Shown: positions 1 through 5,885 of the stretch, piece by piece
Layout of the letters: every line of letters starts with the position of its first letter
How positions within the stretch are numbered: position 1 is the stretch's first letter
NCBI GenBank assembly: GCA_964482615.1
Contig: CAYZYK010000008.1
Coordinates: 1 to 26,804 of the forward strand
DNA: 26,804 nucleotides
Direction: 5' to 3'
From: CAYZYK01 sp964482615
GTDB lineage: Bacteria; Patescibacteriota; Minisyncoccia; Minisyncoccales; CAYZYK01
Program-made: the position numbers and the translations under genes
The notes under the pieces: model-generated
The model's database searches: none
Seen by the model: the letters and a program-made list of their open reading frames with translations, nothing else
What the model was told of the DNA's origin: nothing

Positions 1-29
1 AAATCAACTTAAAGAATTCATTGTTTTTT

Positions 30-103
30 GGGCCTGTAGTTTAACGGAAGAATAGCACCCTCGCATTGTGCAGACGGCAGTTCGACCCTGCCCAGGTCCA
101 CCA
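30..103 (+). tRNA. tRNA-Ala (anticodon CGC)
   Basis: The sequence folds as a cloverleaf. The acceptor arms GGGCCTG (30-36) and CAGGTCC (93-99) pair over seven positions and include a G3-U70 wobble, the classical alanine identity element. The T arm is GGCAG-TTCGACC-CTGCC, the discriminator is A100, and CCA is encoded at 101-103. The anticodon loop CTCGCAT gives anticodon CGC, which reads GCG. The anticodon stem closes with a C-U mismatch at its top and the D stem is weak (GTTT/GAAT), so the anticodon is less certain than the tRNA itself. Confidence 0.8.
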
Positions 104-270
104 TATTGAATTAGTCGCTTCGCTCGGGGCTTCGCTCCTCGCTTCGGTGGGCGGAAACGCTGGGTCGGGATTAAAAATCCGCTTGCGGATTTTTCTCAAA
201 ATAAGTTCGGGTTTCGTCCAGCAAACACCACCAAAGTGTATTTGTTTAACAAGCTTCAATTAATACTTAC
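104..270. other. GC-rich tRNA trailer, no gene
   Basis: No coding sequence is credible here. At 113-158 the stretch is unusually GC-rich for this window and repeats the unit CTTCGCTC/GCTTCG several times; on the minus strand this reads as GAGCGAAGC-type repeats. GGGGC-TTC-GCTCC inside it can form a small hairpin. A terminator hairpin follows at 173-194. The rest up to the nusA-like promoter copy is AT-rich with no further recognisable signal. Confidence 0.5.
173..194 (+). terminator. Rho-independent terminator after tRNA-Ala
   Basis: This is a perfect inverted repeat AAAAATCCGC-TT-GCGGATTTTT. The GC-rich core CCGC/GCGG is flanked by A5 and T5, so it can act on either strand. It closes the tRNA-Ala transcript. 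Confidence 0.75.
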
Positions 271-431
271 AATTTGCTTGACAGTGTTTCATTTTCTGAT
301 AAACTTAAAGAGTACCGGAAGAATTAAGAAAAAATGTCCGTTTGGAAGCGGGCTTTATTTTATAAAAACTTATTTTTCTGGAACTTATTTCAATTAAATA
401 TTAAAAATATGGATATAAAATCTTTCCAAAG
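271..431 (+). repeat. Direct repeat copy 1: nusA promoter, leader and start
   Basis: These 161 bp match 1165-1325 at 160 positions; the only difference is T377 versus C1271. The unit holds the promoter, the untranslated leader and the first seven codons of nusA (ATG at 409). After this copy the reading frame runs into unrelated sequence and stops. Weaker similarity (TTGTTTA..AAGCTT) continues upstream of both copies. Confidence 0.95.
278..305 (+). promoter_or_regulatory. Duplicate nusA promoter (copy 1)
   Basis: A consensus -35 TTGACA lies at 278-283 and a -10-like TAAACT at 300-305, with a 16-bp spacer. It is identical to the promoter in front of intact nusA. If active here it would transcribe the truncated nusA leader and read on toward the helix-turn-helix gene. 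Confidence 0.6.
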
Positions 432-450
432 TGGAATATTTTTCTTTTAA
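409..450 (+). pseudogene. Truncated nusA 5' end
   Basis: The ATG at 409 starts the same peptide as NusA (MDIKSFQ) but diverges at position 432 and reads SGIFFF before a TAA stop. It is the broken-off first copy left by the duplication or insertion event and is not a functional gene. Confidence 0.8.
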
Positions 451-486
451 TTTATCTTGATGTTTCACTTCGGAGTAGAATGTACC

Positions 487-508
487 CGTTAAAAATTGAC
501 GTTAAAAA
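487..508 (+). promoter_or_regulatory. CGTTAAAAA direct repeat, candidate operator
   Basis: CGTTAAAAA occurs at 487-495 and again at 500-508, a 13-bp period. The pair brackets and overlaps the -35 box at 496-501. A repeated 9-mer over a -35 box, just ahead of a helix-turn-helix gene, suggests an autoregulatory operator. That role is inference. Confidence 0.45.
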
Positions 509-524
509 GTAAATATGATATACT
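496..524 (+). promoter_or_regulatory. Promoter of the HTH gene
   Basis: TTGACG (496-501) and TATACT (519-524) are separated by exactly 17 bp, a near-consensus sigma-70 promoter. Transcription would start near 531, just before the leader hairpin. Confidence 0.8.
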
Positions 525-534
525 TATCTATTAG

Positions 535-555
535 GACGAAGGGCGTTCCTTCGTC
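535..555 (+). promoter_or_regulatory. 5' leader hairpin
   Basis: GACGAAGG (535-542) and CCTTCGTC (548-555) form an 8-bp stem with a 5-base loop at the very 5' end of the predicted transcript. Only TTT follows, so it looks more like an mRNA-stabilising or regulatory leader hairpin than a full terminator. Confidence 0.5.
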
Positions 556-596
556 TTTCACAGGCGAATCGCCAAGTTTCCGAAAGGAGCGATGTC

Positions 597-929
597 ATGG
601 CAGAGCAGAAAGAAACTATTATAAGTCCGGGAAAGGCTCTGAAAGCTATTAGATTGTGGGAGAAAATGTCACTAGAGCAAGCTGCTGCTCTTCTGGAATG
701 TGAAGTTTCCCTTCTTTTGGATATAGAAGAAGGGAAAAAAGAGCCCGAGGAACCTCTTTTGAATAGGGCATTGAAGTTATACTCTGCTCTTCCCCCTGAC
801 TTCTTCTCTTTTATTATCGCCGCCCAAAAAGCGGAAAAGCTACTTGCCTCTCCTGGTTATAAGCTGCTCAAGGCGGCCTCTTGCCTTCTGTGGTTTGTTT
901 TAGACCAACACCAAGGAGAGACGGAATAG
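597..929 (+). CDS. Small helix-turn-helix (XRE-like) protein
   Basis: This 110-residue protein is probably a cytoplasmic DNA-binding regulator. Residues about 12-58 follow the XRE/Cro helix-turn-helix pattern: an LKAIRLWEKMSLEQAAALL helix pair, a turn at ECEVS, a recognition helix containing LLLDIEEGKKEPEE, then a supporting helix with ALKLYSALPPDFF. The C-terminal 45 residues are helical and hydrophobic (SCLLWFVLD) and may dimerise. The ATG is well placed behind AAAGGAG (583-589), one of very few strong ribosome binding sites in the window. The gene is visibly richer in G+C than its neighbours and sits in a cassette between two copies of the nusA 5' region, both signs of acquisition. Its target is unknown; the repeat over its own -35 box makes autoregulation plausible. 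The family call rests on pattern only. Confidence 0.7.
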   Translation: MAEQKETIISPGKALKAIRLWEKMSLEQAAALLECEVSLLLDIEEGKKEPEEPLLNRALKLYSALPPDFFSFIIAAQKAEKLLASPGYKLLKAASCLLWFVLDQHQGETE

Positions 930-964
930 AATCCCTATAAGAGATTTGGTAGATTTGCAATATG

Positions 965-992
965 GTCTGCAGACGAATGTCTGCAGACTTTT
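965..992 (+). terminator. Terminator of the HTH gene
   Basis: GTCTGCAGAC is repeated on both sides of a GAAT loop. The 10-mer is its own reverse complement, so the two copies pair fully. TTTTCATTTT follows. The hairpin lies 36 bp after the stop codon and ends the cassette's transcription unit. Confidence 0.8.
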
Positions 993-1009
993 CATTTTAA
1001 AAGCTCGAC

Positions 1010-1029
1010 TGACAAACTATTTATTGTCA
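1010..1029. repeat. Short inverted repeat TGACAA/TTGTCA
   Basis: TGACAA (1010-1015) and TTGTCA (1024-1029) are an inverted pair with an 8-bp AT-rich spacer. It lies just beyond the stop of the minus-strand ORF remnant. It could be a protein-binding site or part of an element end; nothing more can be said. Confidence 0.3.
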
Positions 1030-1033
1030 TGTT

Positions 1034-1186
1034 TTAAGCAAGGACTTTTATCGGTTTTCTTAACTTGTAATTTACCGACTTTTCCTTTTGAAAATCATTA
1101 AGGAATTCTATTGGTACTTTTCCTTTTAAACCACAGTATTCCATATTGTTTATTAAGCTTGCAAAATTTGCTTGACAGTGTTTCAT
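1034..1186 (-). pseudogene. Possible transposase C-terminal remnant
   Basis: A 50-codon minus-strand ORF ends at 1034. Its middle reads YCGLKGKVPIEFL, which resembles the Y..L..KTP.EF tail of integrase-core (rve/DDE) transposases. Its apparent ATG lies inside repeat copy 2, so only the part left of 1165 can be native to the insert. An upstream in-frame stop blocks any longer reading. The peptide may equally be chance, so this is a tentative mobile-element relic. Confidence 0.3.
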
Positions 1187-1325
1187 TTTCTGATAAACTT
1201 AAAGAGTACCGGAAGAATTAAGAAAAAATGTCCGTTTGGAAGCGGGCTTTATTTTATAAAAACTTATTTTCCTGGAACTTATTTCAATTAAATATTAAAA
1301 ATATGGATATAAAATCTTTCCAAAG
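1165..1325 (+). repeat. Direct repeat copy 2: intact nusA 5' region
   Basis: This is the second copy of the 161-bp unit (160/161 identical to 271-431). Here the sequence continues into a full-length nusA, so this copy is presumably the functional one. Confidence 0.95.
1172..1199 (+). promoter_or_regulatory. nusA promoter
   Basis: A consensus -35 TTGACA (1172-1177) is followed after 16 bp by TAAACT (1194-1199). About 100 nt of leader precede nusA. In the leader, CCGTT..AGCGG can form a short hairpin followed by a T-rich run, a possible weak attenuator. Confidence 0.6.
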
Positions 1326-2577
1326 AGCAATCGAACAAATTGCAAAACAAAGAGAAATTCCTTCAAAAAAAGTTACAGAAACCCTAGAAGCTGCTATTGC
1401 TGCAGCTTACAAGAAGGATTATGGAGAAAAAGGACAAAGGATTGAAGCAAAGCTTGATCCCAAGACGGGTGAAGTTAAATTTTGGCAATTAAAGACAGTT
1501 GTTGATGACTCCATGATTATGACAGAGAAGGAAATAGAGAAATTAAAAGAAGGAGAAACAGAAAAAGAAGAAGGAAAGGTAGTTTTTAATTCCCAAAGAC
1601 ACCTAAAACTTGATGAAGCAAAGAAAATTGACCCCGAAGCAAAACCAGGGGAAGATATTCAGATTCCCCTAGAAACCAAAGAAGATTACGGAAGAATTGC
1701 AGCCCAAACCGCGAAACAAGTTATTTTACAGAAAATAAGAGAGGTAGAAAAACAAACAATTTATAATGAATACAAAGGAAAGGAAGGAGAAATTATTTCA
1801 GGTCTTATTCAAAGGATTGAGAAATCTACTGTTTTGGTAGATATCGGTAAAATACTAGGAATACTAATTAAAGAAGAACAAGTGAGAAATGAGAATTATC
1901 GTTCTGCAAACAGAATGAAATTCTATATCTTAAGAGTTGAAGAATCAACAAGAGGGCCTAAAGTTTTTCTTTCCCGGATTCACCCCAAACTAATTTCAAA
2001 ACTTTTTGAATTAGAGGTTCCTGAGGTTTCTTCAGGTACAGTTGAAATTAAATCTATTGCTCGTGAACCAGGATTTCGAACAAAAATTGCTGTTAGTTCA
2101 AGCACAGAAGGGATTGATCCTATTGGGGCTTGTGTAGGACAGAGAGGGACTAGAATAATGGCTGTAATAAATGAGATTGGGGGAGAGAAGATTGATGTTA
2201 TTCAATGGGATAAAGACCCCCAAAAATATATAGCTAACGCTTTATCTCCAGCTAAGATTATAGAGGTTAAGATTGGCAAGAAAAATACAGCCGAAGTTTT
2301 AGTTCCAGAAGACCAGCTGTCTTTAGCTATTGGCAAAGACGGAAGAAATGTAAGGTTGGCTGTTAATTTAACCGGCTGGAAAATAGATGTTAGAGCACAA
2401 AAAGGACCTGGTGGTGAAGAATCCCAGACAGAAAAAAAGGAAGAAAAAACCCAAACAGAAGAAGAGAAAACAGAAAAAGAGAAAACAGAAGAAGAGAAAA
2501 CAGAAGAAAAAGAAGAGAAAAAAGATAAGGGAGAACAAAACAAAATAAAGGAAGAGGAAGAAAAAAAAGAATCATAA
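1303..2577 (+). CDS. nusA: Transcription termination/antitermination factor NusA
   Basis: NusA binds RNA polymerase and nascent RNA and controls pausing and termination. The start at 1303 gives 424 residues beginning MDIKSFQRAI. An in-frame ATG at 1228 would add 25 residues lying in the untranslated leader and is not preferred. Domains in order: NusA N-terminal domain (about 1-125), S1 domain (about 160-225), first KH (about 240-315, loop VGQRG at 278-282) and second KH (about 328-365, loop IGKDG at 343-347). From 367 the tail is almost pure Lys/Glu with repeated T-E-E-K units, probably disordered. No Shine-Dalgarno is visible. rimP, the usual partner upstream, is absent. The 5' end is duplicated at 271-431. 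ppaC follows after 4 bp. Confidence 0.95.
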   Translation: MDIKSFQRAIEQIAKQREIPSKKVTETLEAAIAAAYKKDYGEKGQRIEAKLDPKTGEVKFWQLKTVVDDSMIMTEKEIEKLKEGETEKEEGKVVFNSQRHLKLDEAKKIDPEAKPGEDIQIPLETKEDYGRIAAQTAKQVILQKIREVEKQTIYNEYKGKEGEIISGLIQRIEKSTVLVDIGKILGILIKEEQVRNENYRSANRMKFYILRVEESTRGPKVFLSRIHPKLISKLFELEVPEVSSGTVEIKSIAREPGFRTKIAVSSSTEGIDPIGACVGQRGTRIMAVINEIGGEKIDVIQWDKDPQKYIANALSPAKIIEVKIGKKNTAEVLVPEDQLSLAIGKDGRNVRLAVNLTGWKIDVRAQKGPGGEESQTEKKEEKTQTEEEKTEKEKTEEEKTEEKEEKKDKGEQNKIKEEEEKKES

Positions 2578-2581
2578 AAGT

Positions 2582-3544
2582 ATGAAACAAGTAATTATTG
2601 TCAGTCATAAGAATACAGATACTGATTCTGTTGTTGTGACTTTAGTTTTAGCAGAGTTTTTGAAAAAAACTAAAGAACCAATATTGGGTTTTTCTGATTT
2701 TGTTCCAGAACCCAAAAGAACAGGAGGTTTAAACAAAGAAACAGAATTCGTTTTAAATTACTTTAAACAAGATATTCCCCCTTTAATAAAAAATATTGAG
2801 GGCAAGAAAGTTTTTTTAGTAGATCACAGCAGCTACGAACAAGCAGTTGAAGGAATAAAAAAAGCAGAAATTGTTGGCGTCTTGGATCATCATAAAATAG
2901 GTGATATTAAAACATCCTCCCCTATTTTCTACAGAGCAGAACCCCTGGGAAGTTCAAGTACTCTGTTAGCTAAAATGTTTTTGGAGAAAGAAATTTCTTT
3001 AGATAAAAAAGAAGCAGGTCTTCTTTTGTCAGGTATTTTATCTGACACTCTTAATCTTTCTTCCCCAACCACAACAGAAGAAGATAAAAGAATTGTTAAA
3101 AAACTATCTGATATTTCCCAAGAAAAACCAGATAAACTTATTGCAAAAATGTTTGAAGCTAAATCAGATATTAATGATATTTCTTCAGAAGAACTTGTTG
3201 AAAAAGATTACAAAGAATTTGAAGTTTCAGGAAAAAGATTCGGAATTGGAGTCTGGGAAACAACTAACCCCTCTCAAATAGAAAAAAGAAAGAAAGAAAT
3301 TCTTTCTGCTTTAAATAAATTAAAAAAAGAAAGAAACCTTCAATTAATATTTTTTGCCTCAGTTAATGTTCTGAAGGCAGAGAGCATTCTTTATTTACCA
3401 AACAAAGAAGAAAAAGAGATAGCAGAAAAAGTTTTTGAAAAAAAAGAAAAAGACAATTTAATTTTACTTCCTTTAGTCGTTTCAAGGAAAAAACAAATAC
3501 TTCCCCCAATAATTAAATTTTTAGAAAAACAAAATGAAAACTAA
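2582..3544 (+). CDS. ppaC: Family II manganese-dependent inorganic pyrophosphatase
   Basis: The enzyme hydrolyses pyrophosphate to two phosphates and so drives biosynthetic reactions; it is cytoplasmic. It has 320 residues against about 310 in the family. Metal ligands are in the expected places: H9, D13 and D15 in SHKNTDTDS, D81-H82, the DHH signature at 102-104, and D155 in ILSDTLN. The C-terminal DHHA2 domain ends with SRKKQ (301-305), the substrate-binding loop of family II enzymes. It starts 4 bp after nusA and overlaps tig by 11 bp, so the three genes are co-transcribed and perhaps translationally coupled. Other DHH phosphoesterases lack the SRKKQ loop, so the assignment is firm. Confidence 0.92.
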   Translation: MKQVIIVSHKNTDTDSVVVTLVLAEFLKKTKEPILGFSDFVPEPKRTGGLNKETEFVLNYFKQDIPPLIKNIEGKKVFLVDHSSYEQAVEGIKKAEIVGVLDHHKIGDIKTSSPIFYRAEPLGSSSTLLAKMFLEKEISLDKKEAGLLLSGILSDTLNLSSPTTTEEDKRIVKKLSDISQEKPDKLIAKMFEAKSDINDISSEELVEKDYKEFEVSGKRFGIGVWETTNPSQIEKRKKEILSALNKLKKERNLQLIFFASVNVLKAESILYLPNKEEKEIAEKVFEKKEKDNLILLPLVVSRKKQILPPIIKFLEKQNEN

Positions 3545-4832
3545 TATAAATAAAATATCAGAATCAAAAATAGAATTAAATGTTGAAATTTCATCAGAAG
3601 AATTCAGCAACTTTATTAAAAAAGCAATCCAACAAATCGGCAAAGATTTAGAAGTTAAAGGGTTCAGAAAAGGTAAAGCACCAGAGAAAGTGGTAGAGGA
3701 GAAAGTTGGAGAAGAAGAAATCTTAACCACAGCTGCCAATATGGCAATAAAAGAGAAATATAGTTCTCTTGTTTCAGAAAAAGAAGTTGAGCCCGTTGGT
3801 CAACCTCAAGTTGAAATCTTAAAGATGGCCAAAGGGAATCCTTTCAAATTTAAAATCAAAGCTCAAGTTCTACCAGAGATTGATTTACCAGATTATAAAA
3901 AAATAGTTTCAAAAGCTAAAAAAAGAAAAGTTTCTGTTGAACAAAAAGAAATAGAAGATGCTCTAAATTGGCTCCAGAAATCAAGAGCAAGTCTTACCCC
4001 AAAAGAAAGAGAAGCAAAAAAGGGTGATTTTGTTGAAATAGAATATGAGAGCCCTCAAATAAAAATGAAACAGAAACCTGATTCTTCTGAAGAATCAAAG
4101 ATTAAAGATAGATTTTTGTTAGGTAAGGGTCATTTCATTCCCGGCTTTGAAGAAAAACTAGTTGGAATGAAAAATGGAGACAAAAAAGAATTTTCTTTAA
4201 CCTTTCCTAAGAAATTTCAGAGAAAAGACTTAGCTGGTAAAAAAGCTGACTTTAAAGTTAAAATGAAAGCTGTTAAAAAAATGGATCTTCCTGAAATTAA
4301 CGATGAATTTGCTGCCAAGTTAGGTAACTTCACTGATCTTAAATCCTTAAAGGAGAATATAAGAGGAGGGATTAAAACAGAAAAAGAAATAAAAGAAAAA
4401 CAAAGATTAAGAAGCGCTATTTTAGATAAAATAGCAGCTGAAACTAAATTTGAAATACCAGAGAACTTAGTTGAGTTTGAGAAAAAACGTCTTTTTAACA
4501 ATCTGAAAGCACAAGTTACTCAAAACTTAAATATTTCTTTTGAAGATTATCTTTCTTCAATTAAAAAAACAGAAAAAGAAATCCGGGATTCTTTAAGCAA
4601 AGAAGCAGAAAAGAAAGTAAGAAACTTTCTTATTCTAAGGGAAATAGCAAAAGAGGAAAATATTGAAGTTGGTGAGGAAGAAATTAAAGAGAAAACAGAA
4701 CAAACCTTGAATCAATATACTCCAGAACAAAGAGAAAAAGTTGATGTTTCTCAATTAAAAGAGTATACTAAAGGAGCATTATACAACGAAAAAGTATTTC
4801 AGAAATTAGAAAGTTTTATTAAAAATAATTAA
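3534..4832 (+). CDS. tig: Trigger factor
   Basis: Trigger factor is a ribosome-bound chaperone with prolyl isomerase activity that receives nascent chains. The protein has 432 residues, the usual length. The ribosome-docking signature GFRKGKAP is at 43-50. A FKBP-like domain lies at about 160-250, with FIPGFEEKLVGMKNGDKKEF typical of that fold, followed by the linker DLPEINDEFA and the helical C-terminal arms. The start overlaps the end of ppaC by 11 bp. clpP follows after 16 bp, the common bacterial tig-clpP pairing. Base composition is very A-rich, as in its neighbours. Confidence 0.93.
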   Translation: MKTNINKISESKIELNVEISSEEFSNFIKKAIQQIGKDLEVKGFRKGKAPEKVVEEKVGEEEILTTAANMAIKEKYSSLVSEKEVEPVGQPQVEILKMAKGNPFKFKIKAQVLPEIDLPDYKKIVSKAKKRKVSVEQKEIEDALNWLQKSRASLTPKEREAKKGDFVEIEYESPQIKMKQKPDSSEESKIKDRFLLGKGHFIPGFEEKLVGMKNGDKKEFSLTFPKKFQRKDLAGKKADFKVKMKAVKKMDLPEINDEFAAKLGNFTDLKSLKENIRGGIKTEKEIKEKQRLRSAILDKIAAETKFEIPENLVEFEKKRLFNNLKAQVTQNLNISFEDYLSSIKKTEKEIRDSLSKEAEKKVRNFLILREIAKEENIEVGEEEIKEKTEQTLNQYTPEQREKVDVSQLKEYTKGALYNEKVFQKLESFIKNN

Positions 4833-4848
4833 CAAAAAAGATTGATTT

Positions 4849-5430
4849 ATGCCTTTAGTTCCTTCAGTTGTTGAAAAATCAAAACGCGGTGAGCGCGCTT
4901 ATGATATTTTTTCAAGATTACTTGAAGAAAGGATTATTTTTTTAGCAGGTCCAATTACCGATAAAAGCGCTAATTTAGTTATTGCTCAGATGCTTTATTT
5001 GGCCTCAAAAGATCCCAAACAGGACATTAAACTCTATATTAACAGTCCTGGCGGCTCAGTTACAGCGGGTTTGGCAATTTACGATACTATTCAGTATGTT
5101 AAACCTCCTGTTTCTACCATATGTATCGGTCTTACAGGGTCTATGGCTGCTATTATATTAGCTGCTGGTCAGAAAGGGAAACGATTTTCTCTTCCTAACG
5201 CAGAGATTTTGCTTCACCAGGTAGCAGGTGGAGTTAGAGGAGAAGCAGTTAAGATTGAGATTACCGCTCAACAGATAGTTAAATTAAAAGATAGATTGAA
5301 TAAAATATTAGCCAAACATACTGGCCAGTCTCTCAAGAAAGTAGAAAAAGATACTGACAGAGATTTTTATCTGACAGCAAAAGAAGCCCAAAAATATGGA
5401 ATTATAGATGATGTGATTCAAAGAAAGTAA
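4849..5430 (+). CDS. clpP: ATP-dependent Clp protease proteolytic subunit
   Basis: ClpP forms the barrel-shaped serine protease that degrades proteins fed to it by a Clp ATPase. It has 193 residues. The catalytic triad is complete: S98 in GLTGSMAAI, H123 in LLHQVAGG and D172 in TDRDFYL, with spacing matching the E. coli enzyme. The substrate-binding INSPGGSV strand is at 65-71. The text around Ser (TGSMAA) and His (HQVAGG) differs slightly from the common QAASMG and HQPLGG but is within ClpP variation. A strong terminator 31 bp downstream ends the nusA-ppaC-tig-clpP unit. No Clp ATPase is in the window. Confidence 0.93.
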   Translation: MPLVPSVVEKSKRGERAYDIFSRLLEERIIFLAGPITDKSANLVIAQMLYLASKDPKQDIKLYINSPGGSVTAGLAIYDTIQYVKPPVSTICIGLTGSMAAIILAAGQKGKRFSLPNAEILLHQVAGGVRGEAVKIEITAQQIVKLKDRLNKILAKHTGQSLKKVEKDTDRDFYLTAKEAQKYGIIDDVIQRK

Positions 5431-5457
5431 TCCTAATCTAGATTAAAATATTGTTTT

Positions 5458-5484
5458 AAAGCTCACCGCGGGGTGAGTTTTTTT
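5458..5484 (+). terminator. Terminator after clpP
   Basis: CTCACC (5462-5467) pairs with GGTGAG (5472-5477) around a GCGG loop. AAA stands before it and T7 (5478-5484) follows. It is a canonical intrinsic terminator closing the four-gene housekeeping unit. Confidence 0.9.
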
Positions 5485-5528
5485 AGAACAAAAAAACACA
5501 AAATAAGTTGTTAACAAAAGAGTAATTT

Positions 5529-5557
5529 TTGACAAAACACCCTCTTTTTGCTAAAAT
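5529..5557 (+). promoter_or_regulatory. Promoter of the rny unit
   Basis: TTGACA (5529-5534) and TAAAAT (5552-5557) are spaced by exactly 17 bp, a near-perfect sigma-70 promoter. It starts the unit containing the small ORF at 5616 and rny. Confidence 0.88.
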
Positions 5558-5615
5558 AAGGAGTATGATTTTAGAAAATAATCTTTTTGTTTCGTAGCAA
5601 AAAGCTTGTTAAACA

Positions 5616-5885
5616 ATGAAAAAACCAAAGAAAAAGGTGAACAATTTTATACCTCAAGAAAGAAAAGATTTGTCTTTGAGGCTTAAAAGTCTAAGGTTTT
5701 GGGCTGAGATTTTAGTTATAAAAGAAATCGCAACAGAAAAAGTAAAAGAAAAATTAAAAATTGTAAAACAGGTTTTAAGCGAAGCAAATCAAAAACATGA
5801 ACCCATTTTTATTCATTATTATTGCAACAATTTCTTTGGCAGCAGGCTCAATCTTGGGTTATTATGCTCGCCAGTCCATTGCTAA
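5616..5885 (+). CDS. Small hypothetical protein overlapping rny
   Basis: I do not recognise this 89-codon ORF. Its first 60 or so residues are a lysine-rich, probably helical peptide (MKKPKKKVNNF.., KEIATEKVKEKLKIVKQVL). The last 30 codons overlap the start of rny in another frame and read a cysteine- and aromatic-rich tail (YYCNNFF, CSPVHC) that looks like a frame shadow. Either the gene is real and runs 89 bp into rny, giving translational coupling, or its true end was lost by a frameshift. It lies between the promoter at 5529 and rny. It is not a clear match to XseB, which was considered because of its size. Confidence 0.45.
   Translation: MKKPKKKVNNFIPQERKDLSLRLKSLRFWAEILVIKEIATEKVKEKLKIVKQVLSEANQKHEPIFIHYYCNNFFGSRLNLGLLCSPVHC

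Larger units (their letters stand above)
432..596. other. Cassette left junction and regulatory region
   Basis: Unique sequence begins at 432, where repeat copy 1 ends. It contains no gene. It holds a CGTTAAAAA direct repeat, a near-consensus promoter, a leader hairpin and a strong ribosome binding site for the gene at 597. Confidence 0.7.

Noticed and set aside
41..259. Minus-strand ORF across tRNA-Ala and its trailer
   Set aside because: It is the complement of a tRNA plus a GC-rich repeat; the peptide (SEAPSEAT, WWTWAGSN) is the usual artefact of such loci.
1078..1130. ACTTTTCCTTTT occurring twice as a repeat element
   Set aside because: Low-complexity T-rich 12-mer; the two copies fall in the minus-strand Lys/Glu codons of the remnant ORF.
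1228..1302. 25-codon N-terminal extension of NusA
   Set aside because: It lies in the leader, is shared with the truncated copy, and NusA normally begins at the MDIK-type start used at 1303.
2202..2608. Long minus-strand ORFs opposite the nusA tail
   Set aside because: They are mirror images of the Lys/Glu-rich tail (poly Ser/Phe/Leu) and have no independent signals.
5565..5597. Ten-codon ATG frame at the rny promoter's start point
   Set aside because: Too short to support as a gene; it is mentioned only as a possible leader peptide.
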